Positions 9,450-19,360 of a stretch of DNA of 64,000 bases are shown here, in pieces. Within the stretch, counting starts at the first letter, position 1. Every line of letters starts with the position of its first letter. This stretch comes from an uncultured Porticoccus sp. (GTDB lineage Bacteria; Pseudomonadota; Gammaproteobacteria; Pseudomonadales; Porticoccaceae): contig CAMYLT010000003.1 in NCBI GenBank assembly GCA_947259505.1, positions 62,001 through 126,000 on the forward strand. Direction: 5' to 3'. Both the position numbers and the translations under genes were made by a program. The notes under the pieces are model-generated. The model was given only the letters and a program-made list of their open reading frames with translations. It was not told the DNA's origin and did no database searches.

Positions 9450-10276
9450 ATTCTTATCCGCCCATGGAACACCGTGGTGGCGTTTCCAGTCATGATTACC
9501 GGGTGGTCTTCGCCAGACCACTGGATTTTCAGGCTCCCACCGGGGAGATTCACGGTTACTGGGGAGTCTATCAGGTCTTGTAATTGACCGGCTACTACCG
9601 CAGCACAGGCTCCGGTGCCACAGGCCAGTGTTTCCCCGGCACCTCGTTCATAGACGCGCAGATTAATCTCATGGCGACTGACAATCTGCATAAAACCGAC
9701 ATTGACCCTTTTGGGGAAACGTTGGTGGCATTCCAGCGCTGGTCCAAGACTGTCAACTGGTGCGCTATTCACATCATCCACTACCAGTACCGCGTGGGGA
9801 TTACCCATTGATACGGCGCTAATGGTCAATTGTTGGCCGAGGGCTTCAATCGGATAACGGATGGCCTTTGTTTCAGCCTGAAAGGGAATTTGGGCGGGCT
9901 CGAGTACCGGTACCCCCATGTTCACTTCGATCAGGTTATTGCGTTGCACGTGCAGGGTAATGATGCCGGTGGCTGTCTCCACCCGGATATCGCTTTTGCC
10001 GGTGAGATGCCGGTCTCGCACGAATTTGGCAAAGCATCGTGCACCGTTGCCACACTGCTCTACTTCGCTGCCATCCTGATTGAAAATCCGGTAGCGAAAG
10101 TCCACATCGTGCCTGGTGGGAGGTTCAACCAGAAGAATTTGGTCGCAACCGATGCCGAAACGACGATCGCCCAGTCTGCGAGCCAGGTCTGGGGTCATCT
10201 CGACTTCTTGTGAAACACCGTCGATGACGACAAAATCATTGCCCAAACCGTGCATTTTGGTGAAGCGTAGTAACAT
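9446..10276 (-). CDS. dapF: Diaminopimelate epimerase
   Basis: 276 residues from the ATG at 10276 ([19 protein letters not shown]), the conserved family N-terminus. The frame stays open 222 bases further into lysA, but that part does not resemble DapF. It interconverts LL- and meso-diaminopimelate for peptidoglycan and lysine. The two active-site cysteines are visible in [11 protein letters not shown] and [12 protein letters not shown]. It lies 59 bp after lysA and overlaps the DUF484 gene by four bases. Confidence 0.96.
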   Translation of the reverse strand: MLLRFTKMHGLGNDFVVIDGVSQEVEMTPDLARRLGDRRFGIGCDQILLVEPPTRHDVDFRYRIFNQDGSEVEQCGNGARCFAKFVRDRHLTGKSDIRVETATGIITLHVQRNNLIEVNMGVPVLEPAQIPFQAETKAIRYPIEALGQQLTISAVSMGNPHAVLVVDDVNSAPVDSLGPALECHQRFPKRVNVGFMQIVSRHEINLRVYERGAGETLACGTGACAAVVAGQLQDLIDSPVTVNLPGGSLKIQWSGEDHPVIMTGNATTVFHGRIRI

Positions 10277-10335
10277 GCGGTTGTGCTTATATTCCTGTGT
10301 TCTCATTACACCTGTTCTCAGGTATTCCTTGTGGG

Positions 10336-11586
10336 TTATACAGGAAGAATGGTCTCGCCGCGAATCAGATCCTCTACTGTCTCTCGCTGTCTCACTTCGA
10401 AGGCCTGCTCGCCATCCACCATGATTTCCGCAGCCCGTCCGCGGCTGTTGTAATTGGAACTCATGGAAAACCCGTAGGCGCCAGAAGAGGCGACACACAG
10501 CAGGTCGCCGGATTCAATCGCCAACGCCCGATCTTTTCCCAGAAAGTCGCCGGTTTCACAAACAGGTCCGACGATATCCCAGTTTAATGTCGTGTTATCA
10601 GGCCTGGGTTTTACCGGGTCGATATTGAGCCATGCCTGGTAGAGAGCCGGTCGGATCATGTCATTCATGGCAGCATCGACAATGGCAAAGTTTTTCTCGT
10701 CACCTGGCTTCAGATATTGGACTCGGGTGAGCAGCACGCCAGCATTGGCCGCAATGGAGCGGCCTGGTTCAAGCACCAGGGTCAGGTTTCTATCACCGAG
10801 TTCATGGCGTAAAGCGGCAATATAGTCGGCGGGGTGAGGCGGTTGTTCATTCTTGTAGCGCACACCCAGTCCACCGCCGAGATCTATGTGTTTCAGGGAG
10901 ATTCCTGATGCAGCAAGTTCATCCACCAGCGCCAGCACTCGGTGCAGGGCGTCAATAAAGGGCGCCGTGTCCGTCAGTTGTGAGCCGATGTGGCAGTCTA
11001 CGCCGATGATATTCAGGTTGGTCAGATCCATGGCCCGCAGGTAAACCTCTGGGGCGCGATGGATATCGATACCGAACTTGTTCTGCTTGAGACCGGTAGA
11101 GATGTAAGGGTGGGTATTGGCATCCACATCGGGATTGACCCGCAGGGAGATATTGGCCACCTTGCCACAGTCTCCGGCCACTTGGTTCAACACCTCCAGC
11201 TCGGCTTCGGATTCCACATTGAAACAATGAATGCCTGCCTCCAATGCGCGAGCCATTTCCTCTGGCAGTTTACCGACACCGGAAAAGATCACTTTTTCGG
11301 CACTGCCACCGGCGGCGAGTACGCGTTCCAGTTCGCCCACAGAGACAATGTCGAAGCCCGCCCCCAGTCTGGCTAGTACGTTGAGTACACCGAGATTGGA
11401 GTTGGCTTTGACGGCATAACAGATCAAATGACTGCAGTCGCTGAGAGCATTTTTGTAGCCCATGAAGTGATCGGTCAATGCCGCCCGGCTATAGACGTAG
11501 GTGGGCGTGCCGTAGCGTTCAGCAATGGTGGTCAATGCCACCCCTTCGGCGCAGAGCTCGCCGTTGCAGTAGGTAAAGTGTGTCAT
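10336..11586 (-). CDS. lysA: Diaminopimelate decarboxylase
   Basis: 416 residues; the last step of lysine synthesis, meso-DAP to lysine, PLP-dependent. The PLP lysine is in [11 protein letters not shown], and the family motifs [16 protein letters not shown] and [11 protein letters not shown] follow in order. It is part of the leftward lptM-lysA-dapF-DUF484-xerC run. Confidence 0.97.
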   Translation of the reverse strand: MTHFTYCNGELCAEGVALTTIAERYGTPTYVYSRAALTDHFMGYKNALSDCSHLICYAVKANSNLGVLNVLARLGAGFDIVSVGELERVLAAGGSAEKVIFSGVGKLPEEMARALEAGIHCFNVESEAELEVLNQVAGDCGKVANISLRVNPDVDANTHPYISTGLKQNKFGIDIHRAPEVYLRAMDLTNLNIIGVDCHIGSQLTDTAPFIDALHRVLALVDELAASGISLKHIDLGGGLGVRYKNEQPPHPADYIAALRHELGDRNLTLVLEPGRSIAANAGVLLTRVQYLKPGDEKNFAIVDAAMNDMIRPALYQAWLNIDPVKPRPDNTTLNWDIVGPVCETGDFLGKDRALAIESGDLLCVASSGAYGFSMSSNYNSRGRAAEIMVDGEQAFEVRQRETVEDLIRGETILPV

Positions 11587-11612
11587 GGTGTCTGGGATCT
11601 GTTAGCTGGCGG

Positions 11613-11765
11613 TCAGGACTGTTCAGCGTCGGCGGGTGCTTCCGGAACCGCAGGAACTTCTTCAACTGGCTCGGGTGGCAGGTACAAAGGCCCCTTGTTA
11701 CCGCATCCGGACAGACCAATAGTGGATAGCGCCGCCAGCAGCACCAATGCAAAAACTCGTTGCAT
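11613..11765 (-). CDS. lptM: LptM (YifL family) small lipoprotein
   Basis: 50 residues: a short signal peptide ending in the lipobox LSGC, then GNKGPLYLPP, the hallmark of LptM, which helps the LptD outer-membrane LPS translocon mature. The tail is Pro/Glu/Ala-rich. I choose the ATG at 11765, since starting at 11831 would put 22 residues ahead of the signal peptide. It is 26 bp upstream of lysA, the common place for this gene. Confidence 0.9.
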   Translation of the reverse strand: MQRVFALVLLAALSTIGLSGCGNKGPLYLPPEPVEEVPAVPEAPADAEQS

Positions 11766-11884
11766 GGAAAAACCCGTCGTTTGAATTTTGATAAGCAGAC
11801 GAGTATACCGGCTGTAGCCCGTTACACTCAATCGCGTATACTCCTGCGAACCACTTTCTTATGCTGTTTTGGAGTCCTGTTGCC

Positions 11885-12205
11885 GTGAATGAGTCTGAAT
11901 TCAATGACCTTGCTGATGAGTTGATGTTGGCGATCGAAGAGGCTATTGATGAAAGTGGTAACGACATTGACTATGAAATCTCTGCCGGAGTGATGAGCCT
12001 GACGATAGAGGCGGATGGCTCGAAGGTAATCATTTCCCGCCAACCGGTAATGGCCCAGATTTGGGTGGCCGCGAAATCTGGCGGATTCCACTTTAACCAC
12101 AGCAACGGACAATGGCGGTGCTCCACCACGGCCGAATCGCTACCGGAACTGATAAGTCGGGTGTGCAGTGAGCAGTCCGGCGAGTCTGTGATATTGCATT
12201 TCTAG
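11885..12205 (+). CDS. cyaY: Iron donor protein CyaY (bacterial frataxin)
   Basis: 106 residues from the GTG at 11885 (VNESEFNDLADEL), which aligns with the usual N-terminus and has GGAG 10 bases upstream; an ATG at 11861 would add eight residues. The acidic first helix (EEAIDES) binds iron, and the sheet motif QIWVAAKSGGFHF is characteristic of frataxins. It modulates Fe-S cluster assembly. It is divergent from lptM-lysA, as in many gammaproteobacteria. Confidence 0.93.
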   Translation: MNESEFNDLADELMLAIEEAIDESGNDIDYEISAGVMSLTIEADGSKVIISRQPVMAQIWVAAKSGGFHFNHSNGQWRCSTTAESLPELISRVCSEQSGESVILHF

Positions 12206-12240
12206 GGCGTTGACGCAGGATTAAGTCTTACGCCGACGCC
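12206..12240. terminator. Hairpin between convergent cyaY and the DmsBC-like gene
   Basis: GGCGTTGACG pairs with CGCCGACGCC over ten positions with one mismatch and one G-T pair, leaving a 15-base loop. No T-run follows on either strand, so it is a possible bidirectional end structure rather than a textbook terminator. Confidence 0.4.
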
Positions 12241-12257
12241 TGTAGAGGTTATGTCAC

Positions 12258-14213
12258 TCAGTGCCGCAACGGTGCGACTCCGACCTGTGGCATATCAGCC
12301 AGACCAATATCCCTTGCGTGCTGTTCAAAGCCCTTGTTGCGCCAGAAGAAAGCGCCGGGCATGGTGGTGGGGATCACCAGTACGTAGAATAGTGCGCGTC
12401 CCATCAGGCTGCTGGCAACTAGCGCCAGCGCCAGCATTGTCAAACCGATGAGCCCGACAGTCGGCCCCATGTCAAACGCCGTTAATCCAACTCCAGAGAG
12501 TATTCCGAGTCCTAGCAGGCCATTTCTCAGCCAATAGCTGTTGCCAAAGGTGGTGCGTTGGACGTAGTGAGAGGCGGCGCCTTCGTGTTCCGCTGCTGTC
12601 ATATCCAGGTTGTGGCACCACAGACCAATGGCTTCGATGGCGGCACCTGCTGCAATAAGCGCGGCAAGCAGGCGAGTGGCCGGTGCGCTGTCAAGCCCGG
12701 TCAGCAACAGAGTCGGCAGTAACAGTACCCCAAGAGCGATGGTGCCGAGGGACAGGGCGTTGCCATAAAAACTGGTGGCGACTTGCCAGTGGTTCCAGAA
12801 CGGCCGCGCCGGAATACGGTAACAACGGTTCATGTAGTAGAGGCCGACAGCACCGGAAACGATGGCAAGGTAGCCGAAGGTGGCCGCCGGTGTCGCCAAG
12901 GTGTCGGGTTGGATCAGTTCGCTGACTGGCATGCCGAATAGGCTCTGCCAGAGGCTGGCAAACAGGGCGTTGGCCGGCAGCTTGCACAGCAGGTGGAGGC
13001 CGAGGAAGGCCATGAACAGGGCGATGCCCAGTCCCTCGCGGCAGACCGGTGAGTGTCTCAGGTTGTTGAAGCCGCGAAAGAAGCGCAGCGGTTTGCCGAG
13101 GTGAGTGGTGGACAGATACAGGCCCAGTGCCACCAGTCCCAGACTCAGTGCCAACAACGGGACGTACAGGGTTTGGCCGCCAAACCATTGCAGTGCTGGA
13201 ATACCCGCCTGGGCACCGAAAAAGGCGATGGCGAAGGCACCGATGGCCGCTTGTGACATCAGGGTAAACAGCACCAGCGGGTTTTCACGGGAACTGAGAC
13301 GTGTCAGGTTCCAGGCGCGACTGGTGCCCTGCTTCCTGTCCACCACCGGTTTGTAGTTACCGTCTGCGGCCTTGTGGTACTTCACCGGTGCTGAGTCGGT
13401 GCGTTTCATTTCCTCCGGCAGTTCGCGGGTCTGCTGGAAGCGAATATTTGGGCGAGTAATGCTGGGGTCGGGGAAACCGGGAATCGAAATTTTAGCCTGT
13501 TCGCGGTTTTCCGGGATGTTTTCCACCACCCCGAAGTCCAGCGCGTTGCCGACACAGGCGGATACGCAGGCGGGCTTCAGGCCGACTTCCAGGCGATCCA
13601 CACACATGTTGCACTTGGATACCTGTCCTTCAACCGGGTCCAGCTGAGGGGCGTTGTAAGGACACACCCAGGTACAGTAGCCACAGCCGAAGCAGGTATC
13701 CGGGTCCTGTAGCACCGCACCGTATTCCGCGTGCTTGGTGTAGGCGCGAGTCGGGCAGCCCTTCAGGCACACTGGGTCGTCGCAATGATTGCAGGCCATG
13801 GAGATATTGAGACGCTGGTAGTCCGGATAGCTGCCGCCCTCGACATAGCCCACCGAGCGGAAGGCCAGATGCGCCGGGGTTTCATTTTTCTCGGCGCAGG
13901 CGGACTCGCAGGCGTGACAGCCGATGCAATTATCGGCGGTAAAGAAGAAGGCGTGCTGCTTGTTGCGATTAGGGTTGCAGCCGACTTCCGGATTGTCGTT
14001 GATGAACAGCGGGCGCTCTTTCGGCAGCTGCCCTCCGGTCAGGTCCAGCAGGTCGATCTTCTGGCCGTAGCGATTGGTGTCCAGGATCGCCTTGTCGGAT
14101 AGAAAGGCATAGGGCTGTTCCTGGGTGCGGACTTCCCACAAGGTGCTGCCATCGGCTTGCTGGATTTCAATCATCTCCGGCTTGGCCGTTAGCTCTTTTA
14201 CTTCGCTATTCAT
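12258..14213 (-). CDS. Fused DmsB-like 4Fe-4S ferredoxin and DmsC-like membrane anchor
   Basis: 651 residues combining two proteins that are usually separate. The N-terminal half carries four clusters' worth of cysteines: C96/99/102/106, C141/144/149/153, C174/177/180/184 and C201/204/216/220, the pattern of DmsB/NrfC subunits. From about residue 320 to the end there are about eight hydrophobic segments of the DmsC/YnfH anchor type. There is no Tat or Sec signal, so the Fe-S part should face the cytoplasm. It starts 20 bp after the nitrate reductase gene on the same strand. The likely role is taking electrons from quinol and passing them to that enzyme; this is inferred from context, not shown. 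Confidence 0.85.
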   Translation of the reverse strand: MNSEVKELTAKPEMIEIQQADGSTLWEVRTQEQPYAFLSDKAILDTNRYGQKIDLLDLTGGQLPKERPLFINDNPEVGCNPNRNKQHAFFFTADNCIGCHACESACAEKNETPAHLAFRSVGYVEGGSYPDYQRLNISMACNHCDDPVCLKGCPTRAYTKHAEYGAVLQDPDTCFGCGYCTWVCPYNAPQLDPVEGQVSKCNMCVDRLEVGLKPACVSACVGNALDFGVVENIPENREQAKISIPGFPDPSITRPNIRFQQTRELPEEMKRTDSAPVKYHKAADGNYKPVVDRKQGTSRAWNLTRLSSRENPLVLFTLMSQAAIGAFAIAFFGAQAGIPALQWFGGQTLYVPLLALSLGLVALGLYLSTTHLGKPLRFFRGFNNLRHSPVCREGLGIALFMAFLGLHLLCKLPANALFASLWQSLFGMPVSELIQPDTLATPAATFGYLAIVSGAVGLYYMNRCYRIPARPFWNHWQVATSFYGNALSLGTIALGVLLLPTLLLTGLDSAPATRLLAALIAAGAAIEAIGLWCHNLDMTAAEHEGAASHYVQRTTFGNSYWLRNGLLGLGILSGVGLTAFDMGPTVGLIGLTMLALALVASSLMGRALFYVLVIPTTMPGAFFWRNKGFEQHARDIGLADMPQVGVAPLRH

Positions 14214-14233
14214 CTGAACGGTACCCTCTGCCC

Positions 14234-16423
14234 TTAAAAACTGCGTCGTTCAAGGTTCAATTGTGCGGCTTCGACTTGATCCACCTGCTCAATGCGCACG
14301 GCGCACTGTTTGAATGCCGGCTGTCGTGAATAGGGATCCAGCAGTCCCAGGGTCAGGCGGTTGACGCAATCGTGGAAGTGAAACGGAATAAATACCATGT
14401 CCCGGGGTACCCGGTGGGTCAGCTGTGCCAGCACCACGGCGTCGCCGCGGCGAGATACCAGTCGCACATAGGTCTGGTGCTCAACGCCCAGCGCCTCGGC
14501 CGCATCGGGATTGATTTCCATATAGGGCGTGGGGCTGAACTTGTTGCAGTTGCCGATCTTGCCGGTGCGGGTGCGGGTGTGGAAATGTTCCACCACGCGG
14601 CCGCTGTTGCACCAGAACGGGTATTTTTCGTCGGGTTTTTCGTTGTTGTCGCGGAATTTCACCGAGATCAGGTTGGTGCGGCCGTCGGGCGTCTGATATT
14701 GGCCGTCTGTGTAAAGGCGGGGGCTGCCTTTTAAGCTGTCGTCTCCCTGACTGTATGGCCATTGAATGCCCTTGGCCTGCTCGATTTTGTCGTAGCTCAT
14801 GCCGGAAATATCCAGGGTGCGACCGGCACCGATGGAGAGATGCTTCATTTCCTCGAAAGCACCTTCCGGAGTTTCCGGAAAGTAGATCTTGTTACCATTC
14901 TCGAAGCGCTTGGCCATCTGGTTGAAAATCCAGAAGTCCGGTTTTGAATCGCCATAGGGGGCGATCACATTGCGGGTCAGGTTGACGCGCCGCTCGGTGT
15001 TGGTGTGGCAGCCCTCTTTCTCGGCCCACACCGCGGCGGGCAGGAACACATCGGCGTATTCGTTGGTTTCCACGTCCTCGTAGACATCCTGCACAATCAG
15101 GAAATCGAGCTTCTCGAACATCTTGCGGATGCGTGGCTGGTTGGCCATGGAAGTCAGCGGATTGGTGGCTACCAGCCACAGGCCGCGGATCTCTCCGCTT
15201 TCAATGGCGGGGAAAATGTCGGTCTGGGTGAGGCCGCGTTTTTCCGGGAAGAAGGATTCATCGACGCCCCAAAAATTGGCGATTTCCTGGCGGTGCCGGG
15301 TGTTTTTCAGCGCCCGGTAACCGGGCAAGCCGGAGCAGGACGACCATTCGCGGGTACCCATGGCGTTGCACTGGCCGGTGATGGAGAGGCTAGTGCCGCC
15401 GGGCTTGCCGATATTGCCGGTGACCAGATTGAGGTTGTTGATGTTGGCTACGCCGTCGGAGCCGTGGGTGCTCTGGTTGATGCCCATGGTCCAGATGGAC
15501 ATGGCGCAGCCGGCTTTGGCGTAAAGCCGGGCCACATGGCGGATCATGTCCTCATCGATGCCGCAGATATGCTGTGCCTGGATGGGGTCGTAGTCCGCCA
15601 CAGTGACTTTCAACTCTTCGAAGCCGTTGGTGTGGGCGTCGATGTAGGCTTGATCCTGCAAGCCCTCGTCAAACATCACATACAGCATGGCATTGATCAG
15701 CACACAGTCGGTACCGGGGGTGATGGGCAGGTGAATATCGGCAAACTGGGCCAGCATAGTGACTCTTGGGTCGATCACGATCATCGGGAAATGGCGTTTT
15801 TCACGGGCTTCCTTGAGGCGCCAGTAGATGATCGGATGCTGTTCCGGCAGGTTGGAGCCGAAGGCCATCAGGCACTCGGTGTGTTCAAAGTCATCGTAAC
15901 AGCCGGGCGGGCCGTCGGAGCCGAACGAGCGCTTGTAGCCGGATACCGCCGAGGCCATACACAGGGTGGTGTTGCCGTCGTAGTTGTTGGTGCCGATACA
16001 GCCGCGTACCAGCTTGCCGAGGGTGTAGAACTCCTCCGTCAGCAGTTGGCCGGTGGAGACGACAGCGAAAGAGTCGCGTCCGTATTTTTCCTGAATCTCA
16101 CGGATCTTGGCGGCACTGGTATCCAGCGCCTGATCCCAGCTTGCCGGTTGAAACTTTTCCTGTTTAGTTGCGCGCATCAGCGGCTGTGAGCCACGCCCGG
16201 GTGAGTGGAACAGGTCGTGTTCCAGAATACCCTTGATGCAGAGCTTGCCGCGGTTGACGTCGGCGCGAGCATGGCCGCGACTGGTGACAATCTTGCCGTC
16301 ATCGTCGAGTCCGATTTCAATGGCGCAACCGGTAGAGCAGTAATTACAGGTGGTGTACTTCCACTCCTTGACCTTTTTAGCTGGAATCAGGATGGGCTTA
16401 CGTTTCTTGCGTCCAAACAACAT
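14234..16423 (-). CDS. nasA: Assimilatory nitrate reductase, molybdopterin catalytic subunit (short form)
   Basis: 729 residues. The N-terminal 4Fe-4S ligands are Cys26, Cys29, Cys33 and Cys62, and the probable Mo ligand is Cys155 in TTLCMASAVSGYKRSFGSD, as in NasA/NapA enzymes. The protein ends just after the molydopterin-dinucleotide domain (AFKQCAVRIEQV). Classical NasA (about 860 or more residues) continues into a C-terminal Fe-S domain, which is missing here. There is no Tat signal, so it is cytoplasmic. It stands between nirD and the DmsBC-like gene. Reduction of nitrate to nitrite for assimilation is the best call given nirBD next door; the symbol follows enteric usage. Confidence 0.9.
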   Translation of the reverse strand: MLFGRKKRKPILIPAKKVKEWKYTTCNYCSTGCAIEIGLDDDGKIVTSRGHARADVNRGKLCIKGILEHDLFHSPGRGSQPLMRATKQEKFQPASWDQALDTSAAKIREIQEKYGRDSFAVVSTGQLLTEEFYTLGKLVRGCIGTNNYDGNTTLCMASAVSGYKRSFGSDGPPGCYDDFEHTECLMAFGSNLPEQHPIIYWRLKEAREKRHFPMIVIDPRVTMLAQFADIHLPITPGTDCVLINAMLYVMFDEGLQDQAYIDAHTNGFEELKVTVADYDPIQAQHICGIDEDMIRHVARLYAKAGCAMSIWTMGINQSTHGSDGVANINNLNLVTGNIGKPGGTSLSITGQCNAMGTREWSSCSGLPGYRALKNTRHRQEIANFWGVDESFFPEKRGLTQTDIFPAIESGEIRGLWLVATNPLTSMANQPRIRKMFEKLDFLIVQDVYEDVETNEYADVFLPAAVWAEKEGCHTNTERRVNLTRNVIAPYGDSKPDFWIFNQMAKRFENGNKIYFPETPEGAFEEMKHLSIGAGRTLDISGMSYDKIEQAKGIQWPYSQGDDSLKGSPRLYTDGQYQTPDGRTNLISVKFRDNNEKPDEKYPFWCNSGRVVEHFHTRTRTGKIGNCNKFSPTPYMEINPDAAEALGVEHQTYVRLVSRRGDAVVLAQLTHRVPRDMVFIPFHFHDCVNRLTLGLLDPYSRQPAFKQCAVRIEQVDQVEAAQLNLERRSF

Positions 16424-16449
16424 GGTTTATTCTCGGTCGGGATACGTGC

Positions 16450-16812
16450 TCAGCTATTCCTGTTGGCGAGTATCACCTGCTCGCCGATGAGTTCGACGTT
16501 GTATGCCGGGACCTTGATCTCGTCCTGTTCAACGCACTGGCCGGTGATCAGGTCAAAGTGTTGTTTGTACAGCGGTGAGGCCACCACTAGTTGCCCCTGG
16601 ATGTCCCCGACGATCCCCCGAGACAGCACATTGGCTTTGCCGAGGGGATCCCAGTTGCCGATGGCGTAGACCGGAGGCTCCTCCTCTGGCAGGTAAAAAA
16701 CCGCTACTTGTTGGCCGTCGATCAGCGCACAGATACCGGAGTTGGCGATCAGGTCATTGCGTTGGCAGATCACCTGTGTTTCGTTTGATTGAATGTTCTC
16801 GGCAGTACTCAT
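16450..16812 (-). CDS. nirD: Nitrite reductase (NADH) small subunit
   Basis: 120 residues with the Rieske-like fold of NirD but without the paired Cys/His cluster ligands, as normal for this subunit. Motifs include QVAVFYLPEEEPPVYAIGNWDP and SRGIVGDIQGQLVVASPLYKQHFDL. It starts behind a perfect AGGAGG and follows nirB by 13 bases. It works with NirB in the six-electron reduction of nitrite to ammonium. Confidence 0.95.
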   Translation of the reverse strand: MSTAENIQSNETQVICQRNDLIANSGICALIDGQQVAVFYLPEEEPPVYAIGNWDPLGKANVLSRGIVGDIQGQLVVASPLYKQHFDLITGQCVEQDEIKVPAYNVELIGEQVILANRNS

Positions 16813-16825
16813 CAGCTAAAACCTC

Positions 16826-19360
16826 CTACGCTGACTTGGCTAACAGTTGGTCGGTCTCTTCTTCGGTGGCCGGACGCGGCTGGCCGCGCTCCTGCACAAA
16901 GACGACCCGTTTATCCGCCGCGTCAGAGTTGACGAACTGGCGGAAGCGCTTCAGTTTTTCAGGATCCTCAATGGTGGTTTTCCACTCGCACTGGTAGGTG
17001 CCGACAATGCTGTTCATCTGTGCTTCCAGTTCGGTGCAGATGCCCAGCTTGTCGTCGATAATGACTTCCTTCAGGTAGTCGAGACCGCCCTCCAGGTTGT
17101 CGAGCCACACCGAGGTGCGCTGCAGCCGGTCGGCGGTGCGTACGTAGAACATCAGGAAGCGGTCGATGTATTTGATCAGGGTTTCGTCATCGAGGTCGGT
17201 GGCGAACAGATCGGCGTGGCGGGGCTTCATGCCGCCGTTGCCGCACAGGTACAAGTTCCAGCCGTGCTCGGTGGCGATCACGCCAAAGTCCTTGGACTGG
17301 GCCTCGGCGCACTCACGGGTACAACCGGACACTGCCGACTTGAGTTTGTGGGGGGAGCGTAGGCCCTTGTAGCGATCCTCGACATAGATTGCCATGCTGA
17401 CGCTGTCCTGCACCCCGTAGCGGCACCAGGTGCTGCCGACACAGGATTTCACGGTGCGCAGTGCCTTGCCGTAAGCGTGACCGGTTTCAAAGCCGGCATC
17501 GATCAGTTCTTTCCAAATGTCCGGGAGTTGCTCTACGCGGGCGCCAAACAGGTCGATGCGCTGGCCGCCGGTGATTTTGGTGTAGAGGTTGTACTTCTTA
17601 CCCACTTCCCCCAGGACAATCAGTTTGTCCGGGGTGATCTCGCCGCCCGGTATCCGGGGCACGATAGAGTAGGTGCCATTTTTCTGCATATTGGCGAGGA
17701 AGGTGTCATTGGTGTCCTGTAGACCCACGTGCTTCTCTTCGAGAATGTAGTCATTCCACAGGGAGGCGAGGATGGATCCCACCGCCGGTTTGCAGATCTC
17801 GCAGCCGCGACCCGTACCGTGATGCTTGATCAGGTCTTCGAAGGACTTGATCGACTCCACCTTGGCGATGTGGAACAGCTCCTGGCGGGTGAAGTTGAAG
17901 TGCTCGCAGATGGCGGTGTTCACTTCCATGCCGCGGGCGGCCATCTCGTCGTCGACGACATTCTTCAGCAGCGCCGCACAGCCGCCGCAGCCGGTGCTGG
18001 CCGCGGTGCAGGACTTCACGTCCGCCAGGGAGCAGCCGCCGCCGTCGATGGCACTGATGATGTCGCCCTTACTGACGTTGTGACAGGAGCAGATGGTGGC
18101 CGTGGCAGGCAGGGCTGCCGCGCCCAGCAGTGGCGCGCCGCCTTCACTGGCCGGCAGGATCATGGCTTCCGGGTTGGCGGGCAGCTCGATACCGTTCAGG
18201 TAATACTGCAGCAGGGTATCGTAGTCGGAGCAGTCGCCCACCAGCACTGCGCCGAGGGCGGTCTTGCCATCCGCGCTGACGATCAAGCGCTTGTACACTT
18301 CCTCGCGCTCATCGCTGAAGGTGTAGGAAATGGCGCCGTCGGTTTTGCCGTGGGAATCGCCGATGGAGCCCACATCCACACCCAGCAGTTTTAGCTTGGT
18401 GCTCATGTCGGCGCCTTTAAAGGAGTTGTGCTCGCCGGACAGCTGACTCACCGCCACTTCTGCCATGCGGTAGCCGGGGGCCACCAGGCCGAAGATCATG
18501 CCGCCGTAGAGGGCGCATTCACCGATGGCGAAAATATCGGAGTCGCTGGTGCGGCAGTGGTAGTCGATGTTGATGCCGCCTCGCGGACCTACTTCCAGGC
18601 CGCAATCCTTCGCCAGCTGGTCGCTGGGGCGGATACCGGCAGAGAATACGATCACGTCGGTGGCTAACGTTTCGCCGTCGGCAAAGTTCATCACCAGGCG
18701 GGTGTTGCCCTTGCCGTGAGTTTCCTCAATGGTCTGGGTGGCCTTGCTGGTGTGCACCTGCACACCCAGTGCCTCAATCTTGCGGCGTAGCATGGTGCTA
18801 CCGCCGCCATCCAGTTGTACACCCATCAGGCCGGGGGCAAACTCCACCACGTGGGTTTGCAGGCCGAGGTTCTGCAGGGCATTGGCTGCCTCCAAGCCGA
18901 GCAGGCCGCCGCCGACCACCACGCCGATTTTGGCGTTTTTGCTCTTGGCCTGGATCATGCCCAGGTCATCGATGGTGCGGTACACCAGACAGTTGGAGAG
19001 GTTGGCGCCGGGAATTGGCGGAACAAAAGGGTAGGAGCCGGTGGCCATGACCAGTTTGTCATAGCGGAAGGTGCGGCCACCTTCGGTGGTGACGACCTTG
19101 GCATCGCGGTCGATGGCTACCACGGCATCGCCAAAGTGGGCGTTTACACCCAGTTTTTTATAGTGCTCACGGGTGGTCAGGGCCAGTTCTTCTGGTTTGC
19201 GACCGGCAAAGAACTCTGACAAGTGGACCCGATCGTAGGCAGGACGGGGTTCAGCCCCAATTACAGTGATCTTCGCAGCAACGCCGGAACCGGCCAGCTG
19301 GTCCACATAGTGGTGGCCTACCATTCCGTTTCCGATGACGACGACATTGATGAGTGACAT
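16826..19360 (-). CDS. nirB: Nitrite reductase (NADH) large subunit
   Basis: 844 residues, full length. In order: an FAD/NAD-binding domain (VVIGNGMVGHHYVDQL at the start, second dinucleotide motif GVVGGGLLGLEAA near 150); BFD-like 2Fe-2S domains (CSCHNVSKGD... and CTAASTGCGGC, then the region ending in GRGCEICKP); and the sirohaem/4Fe-4S reductase domain with ligands in CVGSTWC and CTREC. It makes ammonium from nitrite in the cytoplasm. It is preceded by its own sigma-54-type promoter and a structured leader, and leads the nirB-nirD-nasA-DmsBC transcript. Confidence 0.97.
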   Translation of the reverse strand: MSLINVVVIGNGMVGHHYVDQLAGSGVAAKITVIGAEPRPAYDRVHLSEFFAGRKPEELALTTREHYKKLGVNAHFGDAVVAIDRDAKVVTTEGGRTFRYDKLVMATGSYPFVPPIPGANLSNCLVYRTIDDLGMIQAKSKNAKIGVVVGGGLLGLEAANALQNLGLQTHVVEFAPGLMGVQLDGGGSTMLRRKIEALGVQVHTSKATQTIEETHGKGNTRLVMNFADGETLATDVIVFSAGIRPSDQLAKDCGLEVGPRGGINIDYHCRTSDSDIFAIGECALYGGMIFGLVAPGYRMAEVAVSQLSGEHNSFKGADMSTKLKLLGVDVGSIGDSHGKTDGAISYTFSDEREEVYKRLIVSADGKTALGAVLVGDCSDYDTLLQYYLNGIELPANPEAMILPASEGGAPLLGAAALPATATICSCHNVSKGDIISAIDGGGCSLADVKSCTAASTGCGGCAALLKNVVDDEMAARGMEVNTAICEHFNFTRQELFHIAKVESIKSFEDLIKHHGTGRGCEICKPAVGSILASLWNDYILEEKHVGLQDTNDTFLANMQKNGTYSIVPRIPGGEITPDKLIVLGEVGKKYNLYTKITGGQRIDLFGARVEQLPDIWKELIDAGFETGHAYGKALRTVKSCVGSTWCRYGVQDSVSMAIYVEDRYKGLRSPHKLKSAVSGCTRECAEAQSKDFGVIATEHGWNLYLCGNGGMKPRHADLFATDLDDETLIKYIDRFLMFYVRTADRLQRTSVWLDNLEGGLDYLKEVIIDDKLGICTELEAQMNSIVGTYQCEWKTTIEDPEKLKRFRQFVNSDAADKRVVFVQERGQPRPATEEETDQLLAKSA

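Noticed and set aside
10277-10498. Upstream extension of dapF by 74 codons
   Set aside because: It overlaps the end of lysA, is unlike any DapF N-terminus, and the conserved start [15 protein letters not shown] lies at 10276.
15005-16189. Open frame of 394 codons on the plus strand opposite the nitrate reductase
   Set aside because: It lies wholly antisense to a strongly conserved gene, has no recognisable motif, and long antisense frames are expected from this codon usage.
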